A DNA stretch of 32,355 nucleotides, taken from positions 1 to 32,355 of IMG/VR virus record IMGVR_UViG_3300042914_003035; one strand, written 5' to 3'. Every line of letters begins with the position of its first letter. The stretch's first letter is position 1. Source of the DNA: a virus. The notes beneath the pieces were generated by a model that was not told the DNA's origin, ran no database searches, and was given only the letters and a program-made list of their open reading frames with translations. Below are positions 13,381 to 18,532 of the stretch, in pieces. The position numbers were made by a program, and so were the translations under genes.

Positions 13381-13757
13381 GTTACGGAATATACTCAAAT
13401 TCGTATCAAGGTGACTACAAACGTGTTTTGACAGTTTGTTCTGCAAACATGTTGCGGTCGCCTACGATGGCGCACGTGCTTTCTGCTGAACCGTACAATT
13501 TCAACACACGGTCAGCCGGCACTGCTGGATTTGCTTTAATTCCTGTAACTGAAGATTTGCTGATGTGGGCTGATGAGGTTGTATGTGCTGATACTGAACA
13601 TGCAATGTGGATCCGTGACAAGATGATGGAATGGATGCTGGATAAGCCCGTCATCAATTTGAATATCCCTGATATCTACGAATATCGCAATCCAGAACTG
13701 ATTGAACTAATTAAGGAGCGTTATGAACAACGAACTGCTGGAACAACTGGCGCTTAG
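13377..13757 (+). CDS. low-molecular-weight protein-tyrosine-phosphatase-like protein, 126 aa
   Basis: The phosphatase loop CX5R is present as CSANMLRSPT (Cys21, Arg27, Ser28) directly after a strand KRVLTV. NTRSAGT follows at 43-49, and a candidate general acid Asp99 sits in IPDIYEY. These are the LMW-PTP landmarks, although the domain is shorter than the usual roughly 150 residues. It could dephosphorylate tyrosine or other phosphates. Small phosphatase-like proteins of this form occur in T4-type phages. Activity is not proven. Confidence 0.7.
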   Translation: MSYGIYSNSYQGDYKRVLTVCSANMLRSPTMAHVLSAEPYNFNTRSAGTAGFALIPVTEDLLMWADEVVCADTEHAMWIRDKMMEWMLDKPVINLNIPDIYEYRNPELIELIKERYEQRTAGTTGA

Positions 13758-13953
13758 AACTGGCGGAAGTTACTTTCCGTCAGTTTTTCATCATTATCAA
13801 AGAGACTATGTTCTCCATGTGTTGTCAGAAATACATCAAGTGTTTCAAAAACAACAATTTGACGGATATGCAATAGATTTCTGGGATGATATCGTGAAAC
13901 ACTTTGCCCTGGATAGTTACGAAATTGATAAGTTGCAAAAAAACGACACTTGA
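13723..13953 (+). CDS. small phage protein, 76 aa
   Basis: AAGGAG precedes ATG 13723, inside the end of the phosphatase-like gene. The N terminus MNNELLEQLALRTGG and the later DDIVKHFALD resemble the family of 9222-9425, with a different middle. It overlaps the following -35 box by a few bases. Function unknown. Confidence 0.6.
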   Translation: MNNELLEQLALRTGGSYFPSVFHHYQRDYVLHVLSEIHQVFQKQQFDGYAIDFWDDIVKHFALDSYEIDKLQKNDT

Positions 13954-13978
13954 CAAAGTTCGGAGCTCCTGAGATAAT
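13950..13978 (+). promoter_or_regulatory. sigma70-type promoter
   Basis: TTGACA at 13950-13955, a 17-bp spacer, GATAAT at 13973-13978. The AAAGTT and TCCTG spacer elements are shared with the tRNA promoter at 15129. The leader contains TTATGGAGGTTTGTG before ATG 14011. Confidence 0.85.
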
Positions 13979-14010
13979 ATCTTTACTGATTGATTTTATG
14001 GAGGTTTGTG

Positions 14011-14400
14011 ATGGCTTATGTATCTCAAGAATTGAAGTCTAAATTGGCGCCTACTATCAAGGCAATTTGCAAAAAGTATGGCGTGAAGGCTAGCCTTGCT
14101 GTACGTAATCATTCTACGCTGGTGCTGAATGTAAAATCTGGTAAAGTTGATTTTATCGGCGATTATGGTAGCACTCCTGAATCACGTGCTGATGCTGAAA
14201 AGTTCGGCATTCAAGTGAATCCTTATCACTACAAAAGCCACTTCATCGGTGATTCGTATTTCTTTTTGTCAGAAGTTATTCCTGCAATGAATGCTGGCAA
14301 CTGGGACAAATCTGATGCACAAGTTGATTATTTCAATGTCGGCTGGTACATTGATGTAAATATTGGTAAGTGGAACAAACCCTACACTCTGGAGGCATAA
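14011..14400 (+). CDS. conserved phage protein (AYVSQELKxKLAP), 129 aa
   Basis: ATG 14011 follows GGAGG. The segments AYVSQELKSKLAPTIKAICKK, YGVKASLAVRNHSTLVLNV and VGWYIDVNIGKW are typical of a family seen in many phages and some bacteria, with a mixed alpha-beta fold and no assigned role. It is first in a three-gene transcript from the promoter at 13950-13978. Confidence 0.75.
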   Translation: MAYVSQELKSKLAPTIKAICKKYGVKASLAVRNHSTLVLNVKSGKVDFIGDYGSTPESRADAEKFGIQVNPYHYKSHFIGDSYFFLSEVIPAMNAGNWDKSDAQVDYFNVGWYIDVNIGKWNKPYTLEA

Positions 14401-14402
14401 TC

Positions 14403-14570
14403 ATGGATCAAGTATCTAAAATCATGGCGTTTGAATCTGGTGAACTGGATTTTGATGCTACTGTTGAATTGTTTCAAGAATTGATTGATTCTGGCCTTGT
14501 GTGGCAGTTGCAAGGTTCGTATGGTCGTATGGCCAATTCTCTGATTGAGAACGGATATTGTAATGCTTAG
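14403..14570 (+). CDS. small phage protein, 55 aa
   Basis: ATG 14403 starts soon after the previous stop, with GGAGG at its upstream end. The sequence FDATVELFQELIDSGLVWQLQGSYGR and ANSLIENGYC is characteristic of a widespread tiny phage/plasmid protein whose core is LFQELIDSGLVWxLQGxYGR. Function unknown. Confidence 0.75.
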   Translation: MDQVSKIMAFESGELDFDATVELFQELIDSGLVWQLQGSYGRMANSLIENGYCNA

Positions 14571-14946
14571 TGAAGAAAAAATTGTTGCGAATCGTATTCG
14601 TACACCCGACGGTACGATTCTTGAATCAAAGCACCGCCACGACTATGTAACATATACCGATGCAAATGGTAAACAGTACATGGTTGATGGCGGTACTGAC
14701 TATCTGCGCCGTATTGTGCATGATGATGCACCATATGAAGAATTGTCGGTGTATGCCGATGCGCCTCATGCCGTAATTCGTGAAGTATTCAAATGGGGTA
14801 CACGTGGCAAAGATGGTAAGCAACCACTGAAATTCGTGGTGCTAAAAGATATGACCACGGATCACATTGAAGCAATTTTGGAAACACAAAATCTGCCAAG
14901 TTACATGCGAAAAATATTTTTGGACGAATTAGATTTTTTAGAATAA
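14563..14946 (+). CDS. conserved phage protein (NRIRTPDGTILES), 127 aa
   Basis: The start is ATG 14563, overlapping the previous gene by 8 nt. It contains NRIRTPDGTILESKHRHDY, MVDGGTDYLRR, WGTRGKDG and HIEAILETQ, the conserved elements of a phage family of unknown role. The motif-rich surface suggests an enzyme or binding protein, but no catalytic triad is evident. It is the last gene before the tRNA region terminator. Confidence 0.75.
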   Translation: MLSEEKIVANRIRTPDGTILESKHRHDYVTYTDANGKQYMVDGGTDYLRRIVHDDAPYEELSVYADAPHAVIREVFKWGTRGKDGKQPLKFVVLKDMTTDHIEAILETQNLPSYMRKIFLDELDFLE

Positions 14947-15085
14947 GTTGCATATATACTAATATGGACAAACTAATACACATTACGAAGCAGGCTCCCG
15001 AATATCGCACATTTAGCGATAATGGATCATGGGCGCCATCGTCGGAGGTTTGTGTATAGTTTGTAAACGTTAGCAGATATACAAC
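14947..15085 (+). other. intergenic stretch before the tRNA region
   Basis: No convincing gene. A 31-codon frame from ATG 14964 lacks a ribosome site. GCATATATACTAAT near 14950 is AT-rich but has no -35 partner. The stretch ends in the terminator at 15086. Confidence 0.35.
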
Positions 15086-15124
15086 AAACCCCGAAGCCCA
15101 AAAAGTTTCGGGGTTTTGTTTTTT
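15086..15124 (+). terminator. Rho-independent terminator
   Basis: A 10-bp stem AAACCCCGAA (15086-15095) pairs with TTCGGGGTTT (15107-15116), with an 11-nt loop and a downstream T-rich run to 15124. It separates the protein operon from the tRNA promoter 5 nt later. Confidence 0.85.
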
Positions 15125-15128
15125 GTGC

Positions 15129-15157
15129 TTGACAAAGTTTTGAAGTCCTGCGATAAT
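15129..15157 (+). promoter_or_regulatory. sigma70-type promoter of the tRNA array
   Basis: TTGACA at 15129-15134, a 17-bp spacer, GATAAT at 15152-15157. It sits between the terminator and tRNA-Pro. The leader CTGTTGAGTGATTG resembles that of the next promoter. Confidence 0.85.
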
Positions 15158-15203
15158 ACATTCTGTTGAGTGATTGTTCTTTTACAAATTGATAACTTTT
15201 TAT

Positions 15204-15280
<77 letters not shown>

Positions 15281-15293
15281 GATAAAAAAATAC

Positions 15294-15322
15294 TTGACAG
15301 AGTTTTGAAATTAGATTAGAAT
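15294..15322 (+). promoter_or_regulatory. sigma70-type promoter, second in the tRNA array
   Basis: TTGACA at 15294-15299, a 17-bp spacer, TAGAAT at 15317-15322. It lies between tRNA-Pro and a 234-nt non-coding leader before tRNA-Glu. Confidence 0.8.
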
Positions 15323-15556
15323 GATTTCTGTTGAGTGAGTGAGAAAAAAAACGGAAGTGAGCGATCCGACTCTGAGAAGAGTTCAGCAAGGGTTGATGCG
15401 GTAGGGCAGCTTCGGCATCTGTAATAGCGATTCCTTGTTAGTTCTTAAATTTATTACAACACGACAACGCATCAGGGCTTGGCCCTCCTCTGCGACACAA
15501 AAGAAACGGCACACCAGGATTCGTTCCTTCTCTGTGCTATTGAATAGTATAACTAT
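15323..15556 (+). ncRNA. structured non-coding leader or small RNA
   Basis: The 234 nt between a promoter and tRNA-Glu have no credible coding frame. Nested pairings are visible: CAAGG 15387-15391 with CCTTG 15433-15437, enclosing GATGC 15395-15399 with GCATC 15415-15419. Next comes CGCA 15468-15471 with TGCG 15491-15494, enclosing AGGGC with GCCCT. It may be a stable RNA like the T4 RNAs C and D of the T4 tRNA cluster. Identity unknown. Confidence 0.45.
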
Positions 15557-15632
15557 GCACCCATCGTCTAGAGGCCTAGGACATTGCCCTTTCACGGCAG
15601 TAACACCGGTTCGAATCCGGTTGGGTGTGCCA
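15557..15632 (+). tRNA. tRNA-Glu(TTC)
   Basis: GCACCCA/TGGGTGT acceptor with G discriminator and CCA. The anticodon stem TTGCC/GGCAG carries loop CTTTCAC. T arm CCGG TTCGAAT CCGG. Confidence 0.93.
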
Positions 15633-15654
15633 AGTTTTTAATAGGAGACCTGTC

Positions 15655-15693
15655 ATGGATAGTGACAAGAGTGGTAAGATGAAGGGAGTATAG
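15655..15693 (+). CDS. possible 12-codon leader peptide with three Lys codons
   Basis: AGGAG at 15643-15647 is ideally spaced from ATG 15655. The frame reads MDSDKSGKMKGV and stops at 15691-15693 inside tRNA-Lys. Three of twelve codons are AAG, and the downstream RNA has competing hairpins. It may be a leader peptide, or chance. Confidence 0.35.
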   Translation: MDSDKSGKMKGV

Positions 15694-15759
15694 TCAAACG
15701 GTTAAGACAGCGGACTTTTAATCCGTCAGGTCAGGGTTCGAATCCCTGTGCTCCCACCA
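15684..15759 (+). tRNA. tRNA-Lys(TTT)
   Basis: GGGAGTA/TGCTCCC acceptor with A discriminator and CCA. The anticodon stem GCGGA/TCCGT has loop CTTTTAA. Its 3' ACCA also forms part of the inverted repeat at 15756-15775. Confidence 0.93.
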
Positions 15760-15901
15760 TATAAAAACACATTAGTTCTAAGGGTTGTTCCGAAGGTAAT
15801 TATCTTCCATGAAGTCCTAGTGTGTTTCTATATGGTAGCAGTGAAGATGTGGCCGAAACGTAAAATGAAGCCAAACCCCTGGCTGTTACCATGCTTTTTT
15901 A
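15756..15901 (+). ncRNA. competing-hairpin RNA element, attenuator-like
   Basis: Arm 15756-15775 pairs with 15817-15836 (20 positions: 18 Watson-Crick, one G-U, one A-C mismatch). ATGGTAGCAG at 15832-15841 can instead pair with CTGTTACCAT at 15883-15892, which is followed by GC and six T at 15895-15900. The two pairings share 15832-15836 and so exclude one another, as in attenuators. The first arm begins in the 3' end of tRNA-Lys. No coding frame is present. Confidence 0.5.
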
Positions 15902-15902
15902 T

Positions 15903-15980
15903 GGCACTTTAGCATAGTTGGCCTAATGCGCTGCCCTGTCACGGCAGAGATCACGGGTTCGAATCCCGTAAGTGTCGCCA
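15903..15980 (+). tRNA. tRNA-Asp(GTC)
   Basis: GGCACTT/AAGTGTC acceptor, G discriminator, CCA. The anticodon stem CTGCC/GGCAG has loop CTGTCAC. T arm CGGG TTCGAAT CCCG. Confidence 0.92.
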
Positions 15981-15987
15981 GAATTAT

Positions 15988-16063
15988 TGCTCAGTAGATC
16001 AGTCGGTAGATCAGCGGACTGTTAATCCGTGTGTCGTTGGTTCGAGCCCAACCTGAGCAGCCA
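15988..16063 (+). tRNA. tRNA-Asn(GTT)
   Basis: TGCTCAG/CTGAGCA acceptor, G discriminator, CCA. The anticodon stem GCGGA/TCCGT has loop CTGTTAA. T arm TTGG TTCGAGC CCAA. Confidence 0.92.
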
Positions 16064-16078
16064 GTTTTGTATAACTGT

Positions 16079-16154
16079 TGGGAGTTCGCCAAGTTGGTAA
16101 GGCATCGGATTTTGATTCCGACATGCACAGGTTCGAGTCCTGTACTCCCTGCCA
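16079..16154 (+). tRNA. tRNA-Gln(TTG)
   Basis: TGGGAGT/ACTCCCT acceptor with an unpaired 1-72 position, a weak end pair being usual for Gln tRNAs. G discriminator, CCA. The anticodon stem TCGGA/TCCGA has loop TTTTGAT. Confidence 0.9.
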
Positions 16155-16163
16155 GAATAATCT

Positions 16164-16245
16164 GGGTTGGATGCTCTAATGGTAGGGCAGCGGACTGTAA
16201 ATCCGTGGCTTCGGCAAGTAGGTTCGATCCCTACCCAACCCACCA
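16164..16245 (+). tRNA. tRNA-Tyr(GTA)
   Basis: GGGTTGG/CCAACCC acceptor, A discriminator, CCA. The anticodon stem GCGGA/TCCGT has loop CTGTAAA. The variable arm with GGCTTCGGC is long, as expected for a bacterial-type Tyr tRNA. Confidence 0.92.
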
Positions 16246-16253
16246 GTAACGAT

Positions 16254-16329
16254 GGTGTCTATAGTGTAGTGGTCTGCATAGGGTGCTGTGAACGCCTTGG
16301 TATGAGTTCGATCCTCATTAGACACCCCA
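16254..16329 (+). tRNA. tRNA-His(GTG)
   Basis: The acceptor has the extra G at -1 facing C73 that defines His tRNAs (GGTGTCTA / TAGACACC, then CCA). The anticodon stem GGGTG/CGCCT has loop CTGTGAA. Confidence 0.92.
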
Positions 16330-16504
16330 AATAACTTGAGTTGTGGCAAGTATAGTCCACAAACAGGAGTGTAACCTGATTCATACAAATACTAAGTATG
16401 AAACGTGAATGAGCCATCTTTTGACCGTGTTCTTTAGGCAGGAAACACATAAGAAAACGGCAGGCGTTAAACGTGATTACAATCGCCTAGGTAATCAAAG
16501 TATT
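16330..16504 (+). ncRNA. structured non-coding RNA between tRNA-His and tRNA-Arg
   Basis: Three hairpins follow one another: TTGTGG/CCACAA (16341-16346, 16357-16362), CAGG/CCTG (16364-16367, 16375-16378) and TTCATAC/GTATGAA (16380-16386, 16396-16402). Then AGGCG/CGCCT (16462-16466, 16484-16488) interleaves with TGATTAC/GTAATCA (16474-16480, 16491-16497), a pseudoknot or switch. No coding frame. Candidate stable phage RNA. Confidence 0.5.
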
Positions 16505-16579
16505 CGGTCTTTAGTAAAATGGATATTACGGTGGGCTACGGACCCGCAAGTGGGAGTTCGATTCTCTCAGGACCGGCCA
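16505..16579 (+). tRNA. tRNA-Arg(ACG)
   Basis: CGGTCTT/AGGACCG acceptor, G discriminator, CCA. The anticodon stem GTGGG/CCCGC has loop CTACGGA. Reading several CGN codons requires host TadA to convert A34 to inosine. Confidence 0.9.
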
Positions 16580-16585
16580 TATTAT

Positions 16586-16661
16586 GGGGTTGTAGCTCAG
16601 TTGGGAGAGCAATTGCTTTGCAAGCAAAAGGTCGTCGGTTCGATTCCGTCCAGCTCCACCA
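16586..16661 (+). tRNA. tRNA-Ala(TGC)
   Basis: GGGGTTG/CAGCTCC acceptor containing the G3-U70 pair that is the alanine identity element. A discriminator, CCA. Anticodon loop TTTGCAA. Confidence 0.93.
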
Positions 16662-16667
16662 GATTTT

Positions 16668-16741
16668 GCCCGTTTAGTTAAATGGTATAACAGTTGATTT
16701 GTAATCATCTATTGGCAGTTCGATTCTGTCAACGGGCACCA
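16668..16741 (+). tRNA. tRNA-Thr(TGT)
   Basis: GCCCGTT/AACGGGC acceptor, A discriminator, CCA. The anticodon stem GTTGA/TCATC has one T-T mismatch, with loop TTTGTAA. Compact 74-nt cloverleaf. Confidence 0.9.
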
Positions 16742-16748
16742 GTTTTAT

Positions 16749-16824
16749 CGCAGAGTATGGAAGTGGTCATCCGCTTGGTCTCATAAGCCGAGAATCGCAG
16801 GTTCGAATCCTGCCTCTGCAACCA
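16749..16824 (+). tRNA. tRNA-Met(CAT), initiator-like
   Basis: The acceptor CGCAGAG/CTCTGCA has a C1-A72 mismatch, the hallmark of bacterial initiator tRNA, followed by ACCA. Anticodon loop CTCATAA. Of the three G-C pairs diagnostic of initiators at 29-31/39-41, two are present and the third is T-G. The D stem has G11-C24, not A11-U24. Confidence 0.85.
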
Positions 16825-16838
16825 TTTACAGGTGACTT

Positions 16839-17309
16839 ATGTTCAAAAAAGAAATTGACTTGAATGAAGTGGCTGCATTTCTTGATACATGTGGTCCTGA
16901 TACAAAAGTTTATGTTGGAGCAGACTCAGAACGTTTTCAAATAAACGGTGAATGGTTTGCCGATTACATTTTAGCAGTTGTGATACATATTGATGGACGA
17001 CACGGTTGCAAAATATTCGGTGCAGTTCAACGTGAACGTGATTTTGAAGCAAAGAAAAATCGTCCACGTTTTCGTTTGATGAATGAAGTTTATAAAGTTT
17101 CAGAATTGTATTTGAAACTGTATGATGCAATACCACACGATATTCAGATTCATTTGGATATCAACCCAAGTGAAATGCATGGTAGTTCGTGTGTGGTAAA
17201 TGAAGCGATTGGTTATATCAAAGGTACATGTAATGTGATACCATTGATCAAACCAAAAGCATTTGCAGCATCATATGCGGCTGATCGTTTCAAAACTTTA
17301 GTAGCATAA
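16839..17309 (+). CDS. DUF458/YkuK-like RNase H-fold protein, 156 aa
   Basis: The core pattern VYVGADSERFQ, YILAVVIHIDG, LHLD-like IQIHLDINPSEMHGSS and a terminal KAFAASYAADRF fits the DUF458 (YkuK) family, predicted to have an RNase H-like fold with acidic metal ligands (the D in GADS and in HLDINP). Cellular role unknown, possibly nucleic-acid processing. It lies within the tRNA array, directly after the initiator-like tRNA and 1 nt before tRNA-Gly. AGGTG precedes ATG 16839. Confidence 0.75.
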   Translation: MFKKEIDLNEVAAFLDTCGPDTKVYVGADSERFQINGEWFADYILAVVIHIDGRHGCKIFGAVQRERDFEAKKNRPRFRLMNEVYKVSELYLKLYDAIPHDIQIHLDINPSEMHGSSCVVNEAIGYIKGTCNVIPLIKPKAFAASYAADRFKTLVA

Positions 17310-17310
17310 T

Positions 17311-17386
17311 GCGGGTATAATTCAGTTGGTAGAATGCTTCCTTGCCAAGGAAAATGTCGTCGGTTCGAGTCCGACTACCCGCTCCA
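17311..17386 (+). tRNA. tRNA-Gly(GCC)
   Basis: GCGGGTA/TACCCGC acceptor, T discriminator, CCA. The anticodon stem CTTCC/GGAAA has loop TTGCCAA. It starts one base after the upstream stop codon. Confidence 0.93.
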
Positions 17387-17390
17387 GTAT

Positions 17391-17464
17391 TACGGTGTGG
17401 CGTAATGGCAGCGCAGGAGTCTCCAAAACTCTTAGTGGGGGTTCGATTCCCTCCACCGTAGCCA
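17391..17464 (+). tRNA. tRNA-Trp(CCA)
   Basis: TACGGTG/CACCGTA acceptor, G discriminator, CCA. The anticodon stem GGAGT/ACTCT has loop CTCCAAA. Confidence 0.92.
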
Positions 17465-17489
17465 TAATAAAAACTTATAAAGGACTTTT

Positions 17490-17630
17490 ATGAAAGTGTA
17501 CATTTGCGAAGTGTGTGGTCATACACACGATGAATCTGTAGAAGGTAAACTGGAAGATTTGCCAGCATATGCGAATTGTCCAGAATGTGGCAGTGATGCC
17601 AGAGAAGTTTATAAAGAGGCGCAGTGGTAA
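17490..17630 (+). CDS. rubredoxin-like protein, 46 aa
   Basis: The small protein has two rubredoxin knuckles: YICEVCGH (Cys6, Cys9) and NCPECGSD (Cys30, Cys33), with a LPAYANCP bridge resembling the LPxxWxCP of rubredoxins. It is slightly shorter than classical rubredoxin (about 52 residues). It could bind one Fe or Zn. If it is an iron rubredoxin, it could donate electrons to the rubrerythrin at 20013-20444, which lacks its own rubredoxin domain. AAGGA at 17480-17484 precedes ATG 17490. A zinc-ribbon role is the alternative. Confidence 0.7.
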   Translation: MKVYICEVCGHTHDESVEGKLEDLPAYANCPECGSDAREVYKEAQW

Positions 17631-17638
17631 TAAAGATT

Positions 17639-17714
17639 GGTGCTTTAGCTGATGTGGTCATAGCGGTGGCCTGAAGAGCCATGGAAGTTAGTTCGATTCT
17701 AACAGGCACCACCA
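17639..17714 (+). tRNA. tRNA-Phe(GAA)
   Basis: GGTGCTT/AGGCACC acceptor, A discriminator, CCA. The anticodon stem GTGGC/GCCAT has loop CTGAAGA. Confidence 0.9.
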
Positions 17715-17715
17715 T

Positions 17716-17789
17716 TGTCCTGTAGTTAAATGGTATAACTGTCGATTGATAATCGACCATTACAAGTTCAATTCTTGTCGGGACAACCA
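17716..17789 (+). tRNA. tRNA-Ile(GAT)
   Basis: TGTCCTG/CGGGACA acceptor, A discriminator, CCA. A perfect anticodon stem GTCGA/TCGAC with loop TTGATAA. Confidence 0.92.
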
Positions 17790-17794
17790 GAATT

Positions 17795-17869
17795 GGTAAT
17801 GTAGCACAATGGTAGTGCAGCACCTTCATACGGTGTGTGTTGGGAGTTCGAGTCTCTCCATTACCACCA
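17795..17869 (+). tRNA. tRNA-Met(CAT), elongator or Ile2
   Basis: GGTAATG/CATTACC acceptor fully paired, A discriminator, CCA. The anticodon stem GCACC/GGTGT has loop TTCATAC. A CAT anticodon can also belong to Ile2 after lysidine modification, which sequence alone cannot settle. Confidence 0.88.
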
Positions 17870-17870
17870 T

Positions 17871-17946
17871 GCGCCGGTGACGGAACGGTATACGTGTTGG
17901 TCTTAGAAACCAAATTTTGGGAGTTCGACTCTCCCCTGGCGCACCA
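17871..17946 (+). tRNA. tRNA-Leu(TAG) with short variable arm
   Basis: GCGCCGG/CTGGCGC acceptor, A discriminator, CCA. The anticodon stem TTGGT/ACCAA has loop CTTAGAA. The variable region is only ATTTT, whereas bacterial Leu tRNAs normally carry a long paired arm. Confidence 0.88.
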
Positions 17947-17957
17947 AACACTCACCC

Positions 17958-17993
17958 TTGTATACGGTGTATAATAGGACAAGTAGTATACAA
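17958..17993 (+). repeat. 8-bp inverted repeat between tRNA-Leu and tRNA-Val
   Basis: TTGTATAC at 17958-17965 and GTATACAA at 17986-17993 form a perfect stem. CTCAC (17951) and GTGAG further out could extend it. Possibly an RNase processing hairpin. Confidence 0.45.
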
Positions 17994-18014
17994 ACGAATT
18001 GCGTGTGAGGCGAT

Positions 18015-18089
18015 GCATCGTTAGCTCAGTGGTAGAGTCCCTGCCTTACAAGCAGGTTGTCGTTGGTTCGAATCCAGCACGATGCACCA
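18015..18089 (+). tRNA. tRNA-Val(TAC)
   Basis: GCATCGT/ACGATGC acceptor, A discriminator, CCA. Anticodon stem CTGC/GCAG with loop CTTACAA. Confidence 0.93.
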
Positions 18090-18096
18090 GTATTAC

Positions 18097-18174
18097 GGTA
18101 AGGTGGCAGAGAGGTCCAATGCAAGGGTCTGCAAAACCCTAAAGCCGTCGGTTCAAATCCGACCCTTACCTCCA
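18097..18174 (+). tRNA. tRNA-Cys(GCA)
   Basis: GGTAAGG/CCTTACC acceptor, T discriminator, CCA. A perfect anticodon stem AGGGT/ACCCT with loop CTGCAAA. Confidence 0.92.
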
Positions 18175-18179
18175 AACGT

Positions 18180-18267
18180 GGAAGTGTGGATGAGTGGTTT
18201 AAATCAGCAGTCTTGAAAACTGCCGACTGTAAAAGGTCCGTGAGTTCGAATCTCACCGCTTCCGCCA
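18180..18267 (+). tRNA. tRNA-Ser(TGA)
   Basis: GGAAGTG/CGCTTCC acceptor, G discriminator, CCA. The anticodon stem GCAGT/ACTGC has loop CTTGAAA, with a long class II variable region. Confidence 0.92.
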
Positions 18268-18281
18268 AATAGGAGAAAAAA

Positions 18282-18443
18282 ATGTTGATACTTACGACAT
18301 TGCTAACAATGGTATTTTATTGGATATTGTTTGGTGTTGCTGTAACGGCATTTTTATTTTTGATGTATGGTATAGCATTAATCTCTGGAGTGTTGGCCGA
18401 GTTGGTCGAAGGCACTTTCCTGCTAAGAAAGCATACCTCATAA
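18282..18443 (+). CDS. membrane protein running into tRNA-Ser, 53 aa
   Basis: AGGAG at 18271-18275 precedes ATG 18282. The first 36 residues are hydrophobic (two helices, TLLTMVFYWILFGVAVTAFL and the following segment). The frame then continues into tRNA-Ser(GCT), which encodes its last 18 or so residues and the stop TAA at 18441-18443. tRNA processing would cut the message, so translation and maturation compete. It may be a truncated gene whose stop was supplied by the tRNA. Confidence 0.5.
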   Translation: MLILTTLLTMVFYWILFGVAVTAFLFLMYGIALISGVLAELVEGTFLLRKHTS

Positions 18444-18478
18444 GGGTATCATTGGTTCGAATCCAATACACTCCGCCA
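18387..18478 (+). tRNA. tRNA-Ser(GCT)
   Basis: GGAGTGT/ACACTCC acceptor, G discriminator, CCA. A perfect anticodon stem CTTTC/GAAAG with loop CTGCTAA, and a long class II variable arm. It overlaps the upstream membrane gene. Confidence 0.93.
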
Positions 18479-18479
18479 C

Positions 18480-18508
18480 TTGACAAAGTTTTTTGTTTGA
18501 CGTATAAT
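18480..18508 (+). promoter_or_regulatory. sigma70-type promoter
   Basis: TTGACA at 18480-18485, a 17-bp spacer, TATAAT at 18503-18508: a perfect consensus. It starts 2 nt after tRNA-Ser and drives the genes from 18533. Confidence 0.87.
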
Positions 18509-18532
18509 GTTTACTATTACTTGGAGAACGAA

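Noticed and set aside
14964-15059. A 31-codon frame before the tRNA terminator
   Set aside because: No ribosome-binding site and no recognisable features.
15435-15641. A plus-strand frame before and within tRNA-Glu
   Set aside because: No ribosome site, overlaps the tRNA and the structured leader, and the peptide has no protein-like pattern.
17488-18018. A 176-residue minus-strand frame across the tRNA genes
   Set aside because: It runs antisense through the rubredoxin-like gene and several well-formed tRNAs and has no ribosome site. tRNA stems read backwards often give long frames.
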